DNA of 64,000 nt from Paraspadella gotoi (lineage: Eukaryota > Chaetognatha), in contig CM119269.1 in assembly GCA_051294375.1 (NCBI GenBank), positions 18,275,413 through 18,339,412 on the forward strand, read 5' to 3'. Position 1 is the stretch's first letter. Each line of letters begins with the position of its first letter. The notes beneath the pieces were generated by a model, which had not been told where the DNA came from, ran no database searches, and worked only from the letters and a program-made list of their open reading frames with translations. Shown one piece after another: positions 34,106 to 44,985 of the stretch. The position numbers and the translations under genes are program-made.

Positions 34106-36857
34106 TTAAAATTTACATTTTCTGTTAAAAAAATTTCACAGCTAAATAGAGATTTTAGCTAAAGGGGCAGCTGCCCTTGGATTCAAACGGCCCAGCATTA
34201 CCACTTTTTTTTAAAAATTAAAAACCTCGAATTATGAAGATTACCTTTCGATGTTCCATCATTTCTTCGAATTTTCCAATCAAAGCGGCGGAGTATGAAG
34301 GCTCGGTTCGAAGATAAGAAGAAAAGAAGATTTTAAATAAACGGAAAAAGAAGAAGAAAAAAAAAAAAAGGAAAGAAAGAAAATGCGCCGCGTAAAAAAA
34401 AACAAAACAAAAAAGAAGAGAGGAAAGCGCGTGATGTCCAATTAATCTCTTTTCTCCGGCTCTTTTGTCCTTTAATCCCGCGGCTTCACAGTTCTTCTAT
34501 TTCTTTTATACGCCACGATGCCGTTGTCTGTTCTGAGCCGTACGATTCGTGAAGATAGCGCAAACAGTCCAGTTTAATATTGTGCGGAAGCTTTGCTGCG
34601 TGCGTAGAGGATCGTTGACAGGACGTTACAAAAAGCGTTCATTACTAATAAACTTGATCTGAATATTACATTACCTCTCCCAGTCTTGACTTGACCGTGG
34701 ATGGTCTTCGTCCTTGTAGCGTGCTCCTTCATTCCCCGTTGGGTGTTAACGTAATTCTTTTTCTGGTACGTGCGCAGAATTCACGATATTCTCTTTCCAG
34801 CCTGATTTCACTCGAAACCATTTTCCATTCGAAGCCCTTATAATGAATACATTCTCAAATTGAAAATTATCTTTGCCAAACGGGCATCCACAAAGGATAT
34901 TCATTTTCCAGTCTGAATCCACAGCAGCTTTTCGACTTTAATCCACTGGTGGCTTTGTCCCTCTGAATATTTTTGAACTGTCTTCCTCACTTCCTAGGCC
35001 GAATAAACTTGCTGAGTTCTAGCTTGCATCATCTGAATTTGAATCGACTGCCCTTGCTGTATTTGCCTGCATCCTTTTGTTCACGTGCCTTTCCGACCAT
35101 CCTAGTTTTGGAATCCCACGTGCTGCTTGTCTGCTGCAAGTCTACCCCCACCCCGCCGTTATCTGTTCACGACAGAATCCATCGACAGCTTTTTCCCTGT
35201 GAATCCACTTCTGAATCTACTTGCACCCTCTTTGCCACCTTTATTAAATACTCATTCTGAATCTTCGTGTCGCCACAATCTGAATTCCACTGCTGCTTTT
35301 TACTGAATCCCTTTCCACTGCTTCCATCTCCTCAGTCTGAATCAACTGCATCCTCTCCACTGAATCCACTCTTCAATTCTTCAGTCTCTTGGCCGCCAAA
35401 AAAAAAAAGGATTTCGCGATCTCGCGAGTTCGATAGCGTGCGAATTCTCTCCAAATCTCTCCCGTAACCCCCTTAACAACCCTTTCTTCCCATCACCCCG
35501 GGTCCGGTTTCCATTTCCCCTTCTAACCCAGGTCTGCACGTCCCGTTTTATCTTCCAAACCAACCCTGGCCGCCTAATTTCCGCCCTTCCACTCCAAAGC
35601 ACGATTTTACTTCGGAGTTTTCATACTCGAACTTTCCGCGCGTTAAAATCTTTTCTGGCACATTTCCCCCTCCTTTTCACTTGGTTTCTGCCTTTGCCTG
35701 ACCTCTGCCTTCCTCCTCTTTTTCCTTCTCTGCCGCTTCCTTATTTTCTTATTTAATATATTCCTGTCCCCCCCTTGCCTTTTTTTTACAGTTTCTATTC
35801 CGTTTGCACCTCAAATGCAGTGTTCTCCCTTTAGGTGTCCAAACTACCCGGATGAGCGCGTTCCTCTGTCCCTGCTCATATATCCATCTGGCTCGTTTCC
35901 TCTGTCTTTTGTTACCTCGTCCTTTCCCTTTTCTTCCCCTTTCATTCTTTCTTCCTTCTTTCCTCTTACATAGTTTATTTTGTTATTATTTTATCCGACA
36001 GTTTCTCTATTTTAGCCTACTCTACGTTCAGTGGGGGTAGATACCTTACTGTGTCCTCATTATTTATTTTCCTCTTGTGTTGCGTTTTTTCGTTTGCATC
36101 AGTTTTTTTTTACTTCGTAATTCCTCTTTAATTATTTTTGTTTTTTCCTCCGTACTGGTCTTTTTCCTGCCTTTTTCTCGATTTCATCCTTGATTACTCT
36201 TCTTTTCTCACTTCCATCCTTTCCTTCCTCTTCTCTCCTCTTCCTCCCTTTTCCCCCCTCCCGCCCCGCCCATTGTTTTTTTGCATCCTCCAAGTTTTCT
36301 GCCTACGAACTCAGTGTTTTTACTATCGTCTTCCCTCTTTTCTCCTTTTCCTTTGATGTCTCTTGCCCTCTTTTTCTCTCTTTCTTCTTTTTAGCCCTTT
36401 TTTATCTTCCTCCTTTTCGCTTCTCATCTATCTACTCTTGTTTTTTTCTTTACTTTTTTCTTCCTGCCGTACTGCCTTGGTCTCGTTCCTTTCGGTATAA
36501 GGGTGCCTTTCTTATGCGCTTTCTCCTTTCACAACCCTCTTTTTTTTTTTTTTTTTTTTGCCTTCGCAGTTCTCTCTCCTGCTTTATCTTTTTCCACGTA
36601 GTTCATTTTTTTATGCTCCTGTTTCTCCGGACTCCTTTTGTCGCTCCCTTTAATTTTCAGGACCTCTTCCGTGACTCGGGCTCCTTTTCTCCCTGCTCTA
36701 AGACTCCCTTTTTCTCTTTCTTTCTCTTTTATTTCCTCCTCTTTTCTTCCTCCGTTATTCCTCGACAATCTGCGTTGACCTCCGCCCTCCTCGCCATTCA
36801 GCTCGAACAGTTCCTGTCCCCTTTCGTTTTTCTCTTTCCTCTCTCTCGTCTCTCTCT

Positions 36858-36888
<31 letters not shown>

Positions 36889-36985
36889 CTTCTCTCTCTC
36901 TCTCTCGTCCTCCCTCTTGGTTAACATCTTCACTGTCTTTCCAAGGAAGTCCTTGACTTTGACCATTGTCTGTCATGGAAAGTTG
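34106..36985 (+). repeat. R4, second (indel-rich) copy
   Basis: Same order of landmarks as 31,082-33,204, but about 8 percent longer over the shared part because of many 1-3 base insertions. It then continues through sequence found inverted at 33,205-33,933. Includes a CT-rich block at 36,840-36,907. No gene recognised. Confidence 0.85.
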
Positions 36986-37015
36986 TTCGGTTAGTTGCGA
37001 GGGGAAGTCGTGTTA

Positions 37016-37020
37016 CTCTT
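37016..37020. repeat. Target-site duplication CTCTT (left)
   Basis: CTCTT directly precedes the left LTR (TGAGGCCC) and matches CTCTT directly after the right LTR at 43,339-43,343. Five bases is the usual Ty3/gypsy duplication length. Confidence 0.7.
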
Positions 37021-37582
37021 TGAGGCCCAAGAAAATCGTTGCCATCCAACGTGTACGGAAAGTGAAGTTGGCTGACGTTGGCGCTATTTCGTGGCTGACT
37101 GATGTGTTGTTTATGTAAAGCATTATAACAACTTGCTTGGTTAAAGGAAAGTAAAACTTTAAATAAAATAAATCAAAGCATATAGATATTGCCAGTTAGG
37201 CTATGTCAGCATAGCAAATATCAATCATGTTAAAGCACAAGACAATAGAAGTTAATCCATTAATTACAATTATATTAACAAGTAAAAGTAATATCCAATA
37301 AGCAAATTGTCAAGATTAAGTTGATTGAGATGTTCCAGTTATTTATTTCCCAAATTATGCTTGCTTTCTATGCAGAATGGAATAAAGAAGGGAAGAAATA
37401 GCTGAATCTAGGTTACTTGATAGGTTTCTTTGTTTATGTAACACAAGGCTAACAAAAGGCTAAAAGGATTAACAAAAGTTAACATAAAGTTTCCAAGTAG
37501 ATAATCGTATTGTACATTGGCGACTCTGGACCGAGTCTCAGCCTCAGGCCGGCTGGCGAATCTCGTGGGTTTCAAAACCACA
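37021..37582 (-). repeat. 3' LTR of the gypsy element (left)
   Basis: On the plus strand it runs from TGAGGCCCAAG to AAACCACA and aligns throughout with 42,727-43,338: GGCGCTATTTCGTGGCTGAC, TAATATCCAATAA, TTTCCCAAATTATGCTT, TTCCAAGTAGATA and GCTGGCGAATCT. It is 50 bp shorter than the other LTR, mostly through small indels. TG...CA ends are present. Confidence 0.85.
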
Positions 37583-38040
37583 ACCAGACTCGAAAATACG
37601 GGTACAACAGATATTAAGGAACGATTGGGCCTCATAACTTTTTTAAGGTATTGAATAAAGAATTAAAAAAATTATCTATACTAAATTGTTTGATATACCA
37701 TATGCAAATAACAAAAATATGTTATATATTCGTTTTCCGGTTAAACTTGAGGAATGTCTGATACCGTTATAATTTCGTTATTCGTAACAACTATGTTTTA
37801 AGAATGAATGTCTTGGTGAACGCCTTCGTGAGGCGTTCTTGGCCGAAACGAATGGCGCATCGGTTTGGACGCTTAGCGGTGGACGGGGCGCCGAAGGGAG
37901 ATTTAGGTATCGAATCGCCTGGGGCAACCTTCCCGGAGACGTGCTTTTCTCCGCCTTTGGATCGAGCGTAGGCGCCGTTGGCCGCCGACGTATTTTTACT
38001 TCCTGTAAAAAAACCGGTTGGAGAAGTGGAGGGCCTGCTC
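37583..38040. other. 3' untranslated part of the gypsy element
   Basis: Between the integrase remnant and the 3' LTR; AT-rich to 37,800, then GC-rich. No polypurine tract is clear. Plus-strand frames here are shadows. Confidence 0.45.
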
Positions 38041-39320
38041 ATCAGTTGTTATCGTCAAATGGCGGCGATGACTTGCTTCTGAGCTTGGTGGTTGCGGATT
38101 GCCGCCTCTCTTTGGTCGGACGGGGTAGAGGAGCTGATTTGTCGCGTCGTTGGCGCCAGCGTCCGTGGCGTGGACCGGCCCGTAGTCTCGAGGGGGGGTG
38201 AGTGAAGGTGAGAGGAGGAGTTGAAAAAGTGTTCCTCATGCGTCATTCGTCTCATCCAAACGGTTGCACTCACCCACGATTTGCGATTGTCCTCTACTAC
38301 GCGGCCTGGATTCTCCACGTCAAAAATTCAAATGATTGTTCTTGATAATAACGCGATATAGGGCCTTGAGTACGGTGCCGGTAGAGCGACGTTTGACGCC
38401 GGTGCGTTGAATTGAAGTACAGCGATGGTTCGCAAAGGAGTCTGGGGAGGTTAGACCCTGGTAGGCGATAGCGTAGAAAGTCTCTACGGTTGAGACCCTC
38501 AAACCTCGATCTCAATTGTCTCCGGAAAAACCGTCGGTGCTGCTGCAGTGTCGGTACGCATGGCTGCTTGGTCCCGGGAATCGACCTCGGGACCTGAGCC
38601 CTGCGAAACACTAAATCCGCTGGAGAGGCGCCCAGTCGGCCTTTACCGTTGTACGGATGCAGTAAAGCTGACGGCAACCTCCAGAAACCACTGATAGAGG
38701 CTGATTCGTACCCAGCGCGATAGGCTTCCTTAGTCTCCTGGACCGTTCCACCAAACCATTTGCTTGTGTAAAGCTGGTTTATGATGTTAATTCCCCACGT
38801 ATTGAGCAGTTGGTCCCAATTGACAGTGAAAAAAAAAATGTTAACGAATAATTCAAAAAAAAAAAATTAGAAATGAAAAAAAGAAAAATTAAAAAAAAAA
38901 TTTTTGGGTTCCCCTGCGTCGTGATACCGCTCGGGTGCGCCGAGTGCGATCAATCCATGACCAGGGTGTTCAGACCCAGTGTGTTGCCGACATATCTGCC
39001 ATGGGAAGGGGCTATCGGCTCGGGTGAAGCTGTCACCGCTGGTCAGAAAGCTGTAGCCTGTTTGACGCCGGCATTATCGTATATCGACGTATGTGCTTGA
39101 GAAACGGCGCTGTGCACTTTAAAATTCGCCGATGTTGGGCACAACATGTCGCGGTGGACGTTTTGTCTGTTGCAAGGGATGGACTCCCTCGCCCAGCCGG
39201 CTTTGCGTCTGCTCTGATCGAGGGCCAGACAATGTTGAGGTGGAGAGGTTCTCTCTTTTTCTTTGGCGTACGCCAGGGTCCCAGGCCGTGACCGGCGTCA
39301 AAAACTCTTTTCCGCCCACG
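38041..39320 (-). pseudogene. Integrase remnant of the gypsy element
   Basis: The HHCC-type zinc domain region is at about 39,119-39,290; in one frame GEGVHPLQQTKR and HVVPNIGEF sit where the family has its CxxCQ segment and the start of the catalytic core. Around 38,940-39,020 a short frame has SGITTQG at the position of the core's second conserved aspartate block. At 38,560-38,620 SPADLVFRRAQVP matches the family's SPAELVYG-like segment near the end of the core. Further down, at 38,310-38,480, lie C-terminal SH3-like residues. The three catalytic acidic residues cannot all be read in one frame. The assignment is to the family; activity is excluded as assembled. Confidence 0.75.
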
Positions 39321-40135
39321 CGTTGAGGAACGAAGGCCTTGCAGGAGGGCCTTGGAATGTCTACGGCAGGAGCTAGTGTTGCCGACCGTACCTTACGGAA
39401 AACTTAGCCCCAGTCTCGAGACGTCCTTGAGAGGGCTTGAGTCTTATGTGATAGGCTTGATGGGCGTGCCATCTCCTCGAGATCAATCCCTTCCTGGGCC
39501 AATGGCATTGATGTGGCTCGAATGGTCTCGGCTTCTCGGGGAGCAACCTGGACATCGACTAAATTAGGCGGGAGATCGGGCGGTTGGGTGGTCGAGGCGA
39601 TGAACGGGTGGTGATGTTGGGCTAGAGGGCGCGTCCGCCACCAATTGGCCTTGCCGCGACATGAGTAATATCCGTGTAAATTCCGATATGAGCGATTATT
39701 GGAAATTTGCCTCGTGGTCGCCGGCTCTGCGCCGGTTGTTGAACGCATGAGATGAGGATTTGAGGTCAAGTATTAAAGCGTAAAAAGCTCTTCCTCAATC
39801 CATGCTGAAGATGCCTAACACTCGGAAGCTGCATAAGCTCCCTATCGAAGAAGAGCCAACGGCGCTGGCTTCATCGGAGCTTGCCCGAGAAGAAAAGCAA
39901 GGAGTTCCCAGCCCTTGGTCCTGGTTCGACTGCTTCAACAACAAAGCGCGACGGCAAATGGGTCGGGAGGCGTCATTAAGGTACGGCCAACTGGAGTTGG
40001 ATTCTTTGGAATGCCCAGCAAGGCGGCATTGGCAAGGGCATCCTCACTGCATTCAAAAGCTGTGGCGACAGTCGGCGTCCATGTTCAACTGTTTGGGCTT
40101 GCCTTCAAATGCATCGTTTAGGCGAGGCTGTGGGC
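39321..40135 (-). pseudogene. RNase H and linker remnant of the gypsy element
   Basis: A 121-codon minus-strand frame at 39,404-39,769 covers the end of RNase H and the linker to integrase. It includes GIDLEEMARPSS, a linker sequence common in arthropod gypsy elements, where the family has I-D-L-E-E-(L/M)-A. The upstream RNase H core at 39,780-40,135 is too frame-broken for me to place its D-E-D-D residues. The order RT, RNase H, linker, integrase is preserved. Confidence 0.65.
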
Positions 40136-40900
40136 AGCATTAGGGAGGAATCGCCGTAGTAATTCAACATCCCCTAAGAATCGCTGGAGCCCTTGATTGT
40201 CGTAGGTGGATTGGCTGGGCTCTAGATGGCTCCACTTTTTTCGGCACTGCTGGACGCAGTGCGTCCATGTAACCCAGAAGTTCCAATGACTCTGGCCAAG
40301 GACGCCTTTTGCGCTGTATCACGACCGAAGGCCGTTTCCCCAGGGCGCTGAAACCTGCTCAGGTCGTGAAGGTGCTGTTCGCTGCGGTCCTCGCTGCGCA
40401 ACAGGATATCGTCTAAGTAGACAGGAACGGTGTTGGATACAATCCCCCAGACGATCTCAATCCATTCATTCGCTGAAAATCCTGAATCCAGCATTTTTCA
40501 GCACCGAAGGGTGTCCTAGAGGGAAATAACATAGAAGTCACAGAGAAGGAATTGATGACTGCTGTCTTACCACGTCCATCGTCGGCCACAGGATTTCGTT
40601 GATACCCTTTTAGAGTCCACTTCGAAAAGATCTTTCTTTCCGGCCATGTCCGCGTTGAAGTACTGTGAGAAGCTTCACGGAGAATCATTCGTCCTTGAGT
40701 CTTTGGCGTTTAGCGGCGAAAATCGCCGCAACAACCCGCTCCACCATCGGCCTTGGGGTAACTTGAGATTGGGGCAAGACCATGGCTCTTTTTGCTCGCT
40801 TTGCAATGCCGGCGAGACCATTTTTCATTCGGCCTTTTGCACAGGCAATTTCTCTCAGGGAGAAGGCGTCAGAGCTCGAGCTTGTGCATGGTCGCCGTAC
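40136..40900 (-). pseudogene. Reverse transcriptase remnant of the gypsy element
   Basis: The diagnostic piece is VPVYLDDILLRSEDRSEQH in a minus-strand frame near 40,370-40,430: YLDD is the catalytic box of LTR-retrotransposon RTs. A second frame at 40,413-40,640 has FSKWTLKGYQRNPVADDGRG and then KTAVIN, the region before the active site that normally starts F-S-K-x-D-L. Here the aspartate position reads W-T, so that frame lacks the first catalytic acid as written. RTPFG and FQRMN follow at family positions. LQRFLGDVELLRRFLPNAA at 40,137-40,195 is the thumb/connection segment. The pieces lie in different frames. Confidence 0.88.
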
Positions 40901-41049
40901 GTAGGGATATGATGGCGACGCATGTCTTCGGCGTCCTCGTTCAAAAGACGGGTCGTTCAGAGTTGGGATTCGTCAAGAGTTTATAAACGTCCTCTGCTGC
41001 TGAACGATTACGTGAGAGAGCGTGAACACGTGCCGCGACGAATATGTTG

Positions 41050-41395
41050 AGAAATCCATCTGGTCTAAAGAATTCGGTCCTTGATTGGGGGACTAGAAAA
41101 ATTCTTCAAAAAATCAGCCGCCAGAATATTGGTACGTCGGTATTTATAAACGTCAAAGGAAAGATTCGAGGACCTAGAGTGATGCGTTTATACGACGCCG
41201 TGCAGGCATTGGCTTCCATATGCAGCCCTTGCAATTGGGCGCCAGTGGGGCACCGGCTGCCTTTTGCTCAGGAGTGGGAGGGATTGAGGAGAGGAGTGGC
41301 GCCGCCTCGACGAGCCAATGGCGACCGTCGCTCGCTCCGCCGACGTGAAGGAGGGTAGTTGGCGTTGGTGGTGATTGGTGCGGGGACAGCGTCAC
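41050..41395 (-). pseudogene. Retropepsin remnant of the gypsy element
   Basis: One frame reads GRHWLVEAAPLLSSIPPTPE, then QKAAGAPL. This matches the region around the active site of the family, but the D-T-G-A triad is not readable and is replaced by E-A-A in this frame. About 60 codons downstream FPLTFINTDVPIF corresponds to the strand before the conserved L-G-x-D-F segment, which is itself broken by a frame change. The position between gag and RT is as expected. Confidence 0.65.
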
Positions 41396-41399
41396 CGAT

Positions 41400-42260
41400 C
41401 GGCCTTGTTGATGCTTTCTGGCCCCGCCTTGGCCCGTTTCCCGCCTTCATACTGTCTTTTTGACTGCCCCTTGCTCGCATCGATACGCATGCGTCGCAGT
41501 AATTTGAGGTAGACAAGCGGCAACTGCTAAAATTGTACTTGCTATTGAGTGTGGCGACGTTAAAGTTGCTTGAAGAGCGCTTGAAACGGTTGACGGCCAC
41601 TTGCGGGCACGTTCTGCTTCGCCGAATGCGAGTATCGATGACGGCCACGCTCTTGCGAAGACTCTGGCGACGGACCCAGTTGACGTCAGGCCTCGTCGAG
41701 CCGCTGCTCAGGATCCGATGGCGTCGTTTAAACGCGTCGTTTATTGCGGCGTTAGATTGACGCGTCGAAGACAGACAGATTGGCCCTCCTTCCTGATCGA
41801 AGAATTATCGGCGGCCTCTGCGGATTGTACGGCCGCGTCCCAGCCATCGACTTTATCTTCTAAAGAGCGGCGAATATCGATTGGGAGACTCCTGAAAAAA
41901 ACGATCGGTCTCTTTGCGTACTGTCGCCATCGTAGGCGTCCTTCGGTCTTTTCCTGGAAAGGGTGCCAGGTTTTGCTGCGAGGATCGGAAACACATACAG
42001 GACGAGAAACCGATCGAAAGGACAGGTAACAACGCCGCACTGTTGGGCGGAGGCAGTTGACCCAATACTCATTTACTTCGGAGATACGTCGAAGGAAATT
42101 GTCTCCGAATAATTGTCTCACATTGAGGGGGGGTATTCCCACCCAACGTAGAATAGCATTTGTATACGGGGATTTAGATAGCTTCAAACAGCTGATCTTG
42201 GATATTCGAGCGAAATGCAGCAACTTTCTTATTAGACATCATTACTATGCAGTCGAATGA
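41400..42260 (-). pseudogene. Gag-like remnant of the gypsy element
   Basis: The minus-strand frame at 41,741-42,223 contains FLRRISEVNEYWVNCL and LPIDIRRSLEDK followed by Ala/Asp-rich residues, resembling the capsid region of arthropod gypsy Gag. In the next frame, 41,430-41,560, SNYCDACVSMRARGSQ and KAGNGPRRGQKAS resemble the cysteine/histidine-containing tail before protease. At least two frame changes separate these. The similarity is to a family pattern I know, not a search result. Confidence 0.55.
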
Positions 42261-42726
42261 TACTAGCACCTCGATCGTAGTAGACCCAAATGATAAACCA
42301 GAATAATATATATAAATACGAACCAGACCGCGACTCGGTTAAACTTATAATTACTAACAATCAGACGCACAAATATAATAACAATAATAACTGCGTCAAG
42401 CTTTCGGTTCTCGTCGGAGCGTGGCGGCCATCTCGCTGGGCGCTGTCGACAAAGTTGATTGCGATGATTCGAAGGGCGAGAGGAATTAAAAGGTCTGGCT
42501 CACTTGCAGCGCGCTCGGGGCGTCGGCGAGGTTCTTCAATGCGTGACTGCAATGCGGCTCTCTGCCAATGGAGCTAGGGACGTTGAATGCTCGAGGCCCG
42601 AAATCTGTAGACGAGCTGAATTGGGGATATCGCTGGCTTCGGGTCATTGGGAGAATCAGTCTCAGTGGGCAGGATCAGAGGATATTGGACTTTTTTTAAC
42701 CTCGTTAGAATTCAACCAATTCGGAG
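42261..42726 (-). other. 5' leader of the gypsy element
   Basis: Untranslated-looking DNA between the right LTR and gag-like sequence. On the minus strand a TGG about 8 nt downstream of the LTR end could start a primer-binding site, but the following bases match no tRNA 3' end that I recognise. Confidence 0.4.
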
Positions 42727-43338
42727 TGGCCCAAGATGGTGACATCCAACGTAGATAACGGAAGTGAACGTTGGCGTGCGTTAGGCGCTATTTCGTGGCT
42801 GACTGAGTTGTTATTGTTTATGTAAAAGCATTCATAAAACCAACTATGCTTTGGTTTAAAGGAAGTAAAGACCTTTAGATAAAATAAATCAAAAGGCATA
42901 TCATGAGATTCCATAGGCTAATCAGCATATGCAATATCATTAGTTAAAGCCACAAACAATACGAAAAATTAATACAATTAATTAATCAATTAATAAACAA
43001 GTAAAGTAATATCCAATAACTATTTGTAAATTAATTGATTATGAGATGTGCCAGTTATATATTATTTCCCAAATTATGCTTTCTTGATAAAAGCATAGAG
43101 TGTGATATAAAGAAGGGAAAATCAGCTGATTCTAGTTACTTGATAGTTCTTTTGTTTTATGAACACAAAAGGATAAAACAATAAGGCTAAAAAAAGAAAT
43201 AATAAACAAAAGGAAATTAAATAACAAACATAAAAGTTAATCTCCAAGTAGATATCAGTATTATATGTTAACAGTGCGACCTCTGGCCGAGGTCTCAGAC
43301 TCAGCGAGCTGGCGAATCTGGGGTTTCAAAAACCACCA
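42727..43338 (-). repeat. 5' LTR of the gypsy element (right)
   Basis: On the plus strand it runs from TGGCCCAAG to AAAACCACCA. Same landmarks as the left LTR, with about 9 percent extra length in small insertions, so either the insertion is old or one copy is poorly corrected. Confidence 0.85.
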
Positions 43339-43343
43339 CTCTT
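43339..43343. repeat. Target-site duplication CTCTT (right)
   Basis: Identical to 37,016-37,020. The inferred empty site is GTGTTACTCTTAGTGCC. Confidence 0.7.
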
Positions 43344-44624
43344 AGTGCCTTTTTCCTTCGTTTCGCTGTTTCGCTCGTTGCTCGTTGCGTCTTGCTTGTT
43401 CACTTTTTACTTTTTGCGCAATGTGCATCTTTGCCATCTCCAGTTAAATCGATAGTTGTAGCGGTAGTAATTCATACCCCGCTACTCGACCGAGAATCAG
43501 CAGCATCTATGGCACCGGATGTAGCACGAACTCCTCCCAATCCAAAGGACTCGGGTTCGCGCCCTGCTGATTCACACAAGTAAAAGCGGGACGGGGCGTC
43601 TAACCCATCTGTAGTGACGGACTACAGCCCGATCCGCAATACGGGACCTTGTGTGCAACGGACGTCGAACTGGTCGCGGCATCGTCTTCTACATAGTCTA
43701 CTTATGTTCCAAAAATTTACAAACTTTTCTTTTTATATTCCATTTAAGATCTACACGTTGCAACGTCCAAGGTTCATCTTCCAACTTGCCGTCTGTTGCG
43801 CATTTCATATTTCGCCTCTCAAGGTTTTATTTTTCTCTCTCCAGTTTTTACTGTTTTCCTTTTTTTCCCAATTTTATCGTTTCCGCATCTTTTTTTTTTC
43901 CTTTTACGTCTTAAACTTTTTACGATTTTCTCCCAAAAATATTTTTTCTCTTTTCTTTTTTATTTCTTTTTTTTGTTTACTCGTTTCTTGGAGATCAAAA
44001 AAGCGAAGGGCGACGGCGCGACTGTAGATTCTTTGCTTAAGACGCTCGTCCTCCACTTTTCCTTTCTTAACTATCTCTCTCTCCTGGCTTCTTACTTTCC
44101 TTTTTTCTCCAATCTCCTCATTATTAATATTTCTTATTCCACCTTTTCCTCATCAGTCCTTTGTAATCCCAGCCATCCCCGCTCACTTGTACTACCTTTT
44201 CCCCTTTTATTTCTTTTCTGCCAACTAGTCTTCCCTGACAGCTTCCCTTACCCTTGTCTGTGGTAGGAAAACAAACCTTTCCATTGGCTCGCTATCTCGC
44301 TTTCCCTTCCACCTTTCGTAATAACTTTTGTTTTCTGTTTCGTCGAAATTAAAAAAAAAAAAAAAAAAAAACTTCGGAACATAACTTAAGAAAAAAGTTT
44401 CAGATGACGAGTAGATGCTGTCACGTTTGTCTGGCGAAAACTACGAAAAAGAAAGGAAATAAAGAAAACATAAAAAAGAAAGAAAAAAAATAAGGGTTAA
44501 CAAAGAAAAGAAATGTGGCAACAAAAGTGGCCCAAAGTAGCGAACGGCGGAGGCAATGGGAGTATAAGACGTTACGTTGAGTTATGAGAATGAATAAAGG
44601 AAGTGGTCGATGGGCCGCATCGGC
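43344..44624. other. No gene; T-rich DNA
   Basis: Pyrimidine-rich sequence, poly-A at about 44,349-44,371. The longest frame (156 codons at 43,796-44,266) is Phe/Leu/Ser-rich, as expected from T-rich DNA. A GGGTTCGCGCCC word at 43,552 resembles a tRNA B box but no tRNA fold surrounds it. Confidence 0.5.
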
Positions 44625-44985
44625 TGCTTTGGAGGCGGCAGCGGCGGCAGCGGCGGCAGCGGCGGNNNNNNNNNNNNNNNNNNNNNNNNNNNNNNNNNNN
44701 NNNNNNNNNNNNNNNNNNNNNNNNNNNNNNNNNNNNNNNNNNNNNNNNNNNNNNNNNNNNNNNNNNNNNNNNNNNNNNNNNNNNNNNNNNNNNNNNNNNN
44801 NNNNNNNNNNNNNNNNNNNNNNNNNNNNNNNNNNNNNNNNNNNNNNNNNNNNNNNNNNNNNNNNNNNNNNNNNNNNNNNNNNNNNNNNNNNNNNNNNNNN
44901 NNNNNNNNNNNNNNNNNNNNNNNNNNNNNNNNNNNNNNNNNNNNNNNNNNNNNNNNNNNNNNNNNNNNNNNNNNNNNNNNNNNNN
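44625..44985. repeat. (GGCGGCAGC)n repeat running into a gap
   Basis: GGCGGCAGC units (9 bp, about four) at 44,634-44,665 end at a 320-N gap (44,666-44,985). They translate as poly-Ala, Gly-Ser or Arg-rich depending on frame, with no gene evidence. Confidence 0.8.

Larger units (their letters stand above)
37021..43338 (-). mobile_element. Ty3/gypsy LTR retrotransposon, frame-broken
   Basis: A 6.3-kb element bounded by two direct LTRs and a 5-bp target duplication. Read on the minus strand it has gag-like sequence, retropepsin, reverse transcriptase, RNase H region and integrase in that order. Integrase after RT places it in Ty3/gypsy rather than Ty1/copia. No env-like frame and no chromodomain were seen. 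Each domain is spread over several frames, so no intact polyprotein exists as assembled. A candidate primer-binding site starting TGG lies about 8 nt inside the right LTR but I cannot assign a tRNA, and no clear polypurine tract was found beside the left LTR. Part of the frame damage may be sequencing error. Confidence 0.9.

Noticed and set aside
37839-38201. 120-codon plus-strand frame with non-repetitive composition
   Set aside because: It overlaps the integrase-side coding remnant on the minus strand; the frame is a shadow of GC-rich coding DNA.
43264-43338. tRNA-like end of the LTR (GGCCGAGG then GGTTTCAAAAACC and CCACCA)
   Set aside because: Resembles A and B boxes, but the acceptor arm is missing and the words are part of the LTR, shared in altered form by the other LTR.
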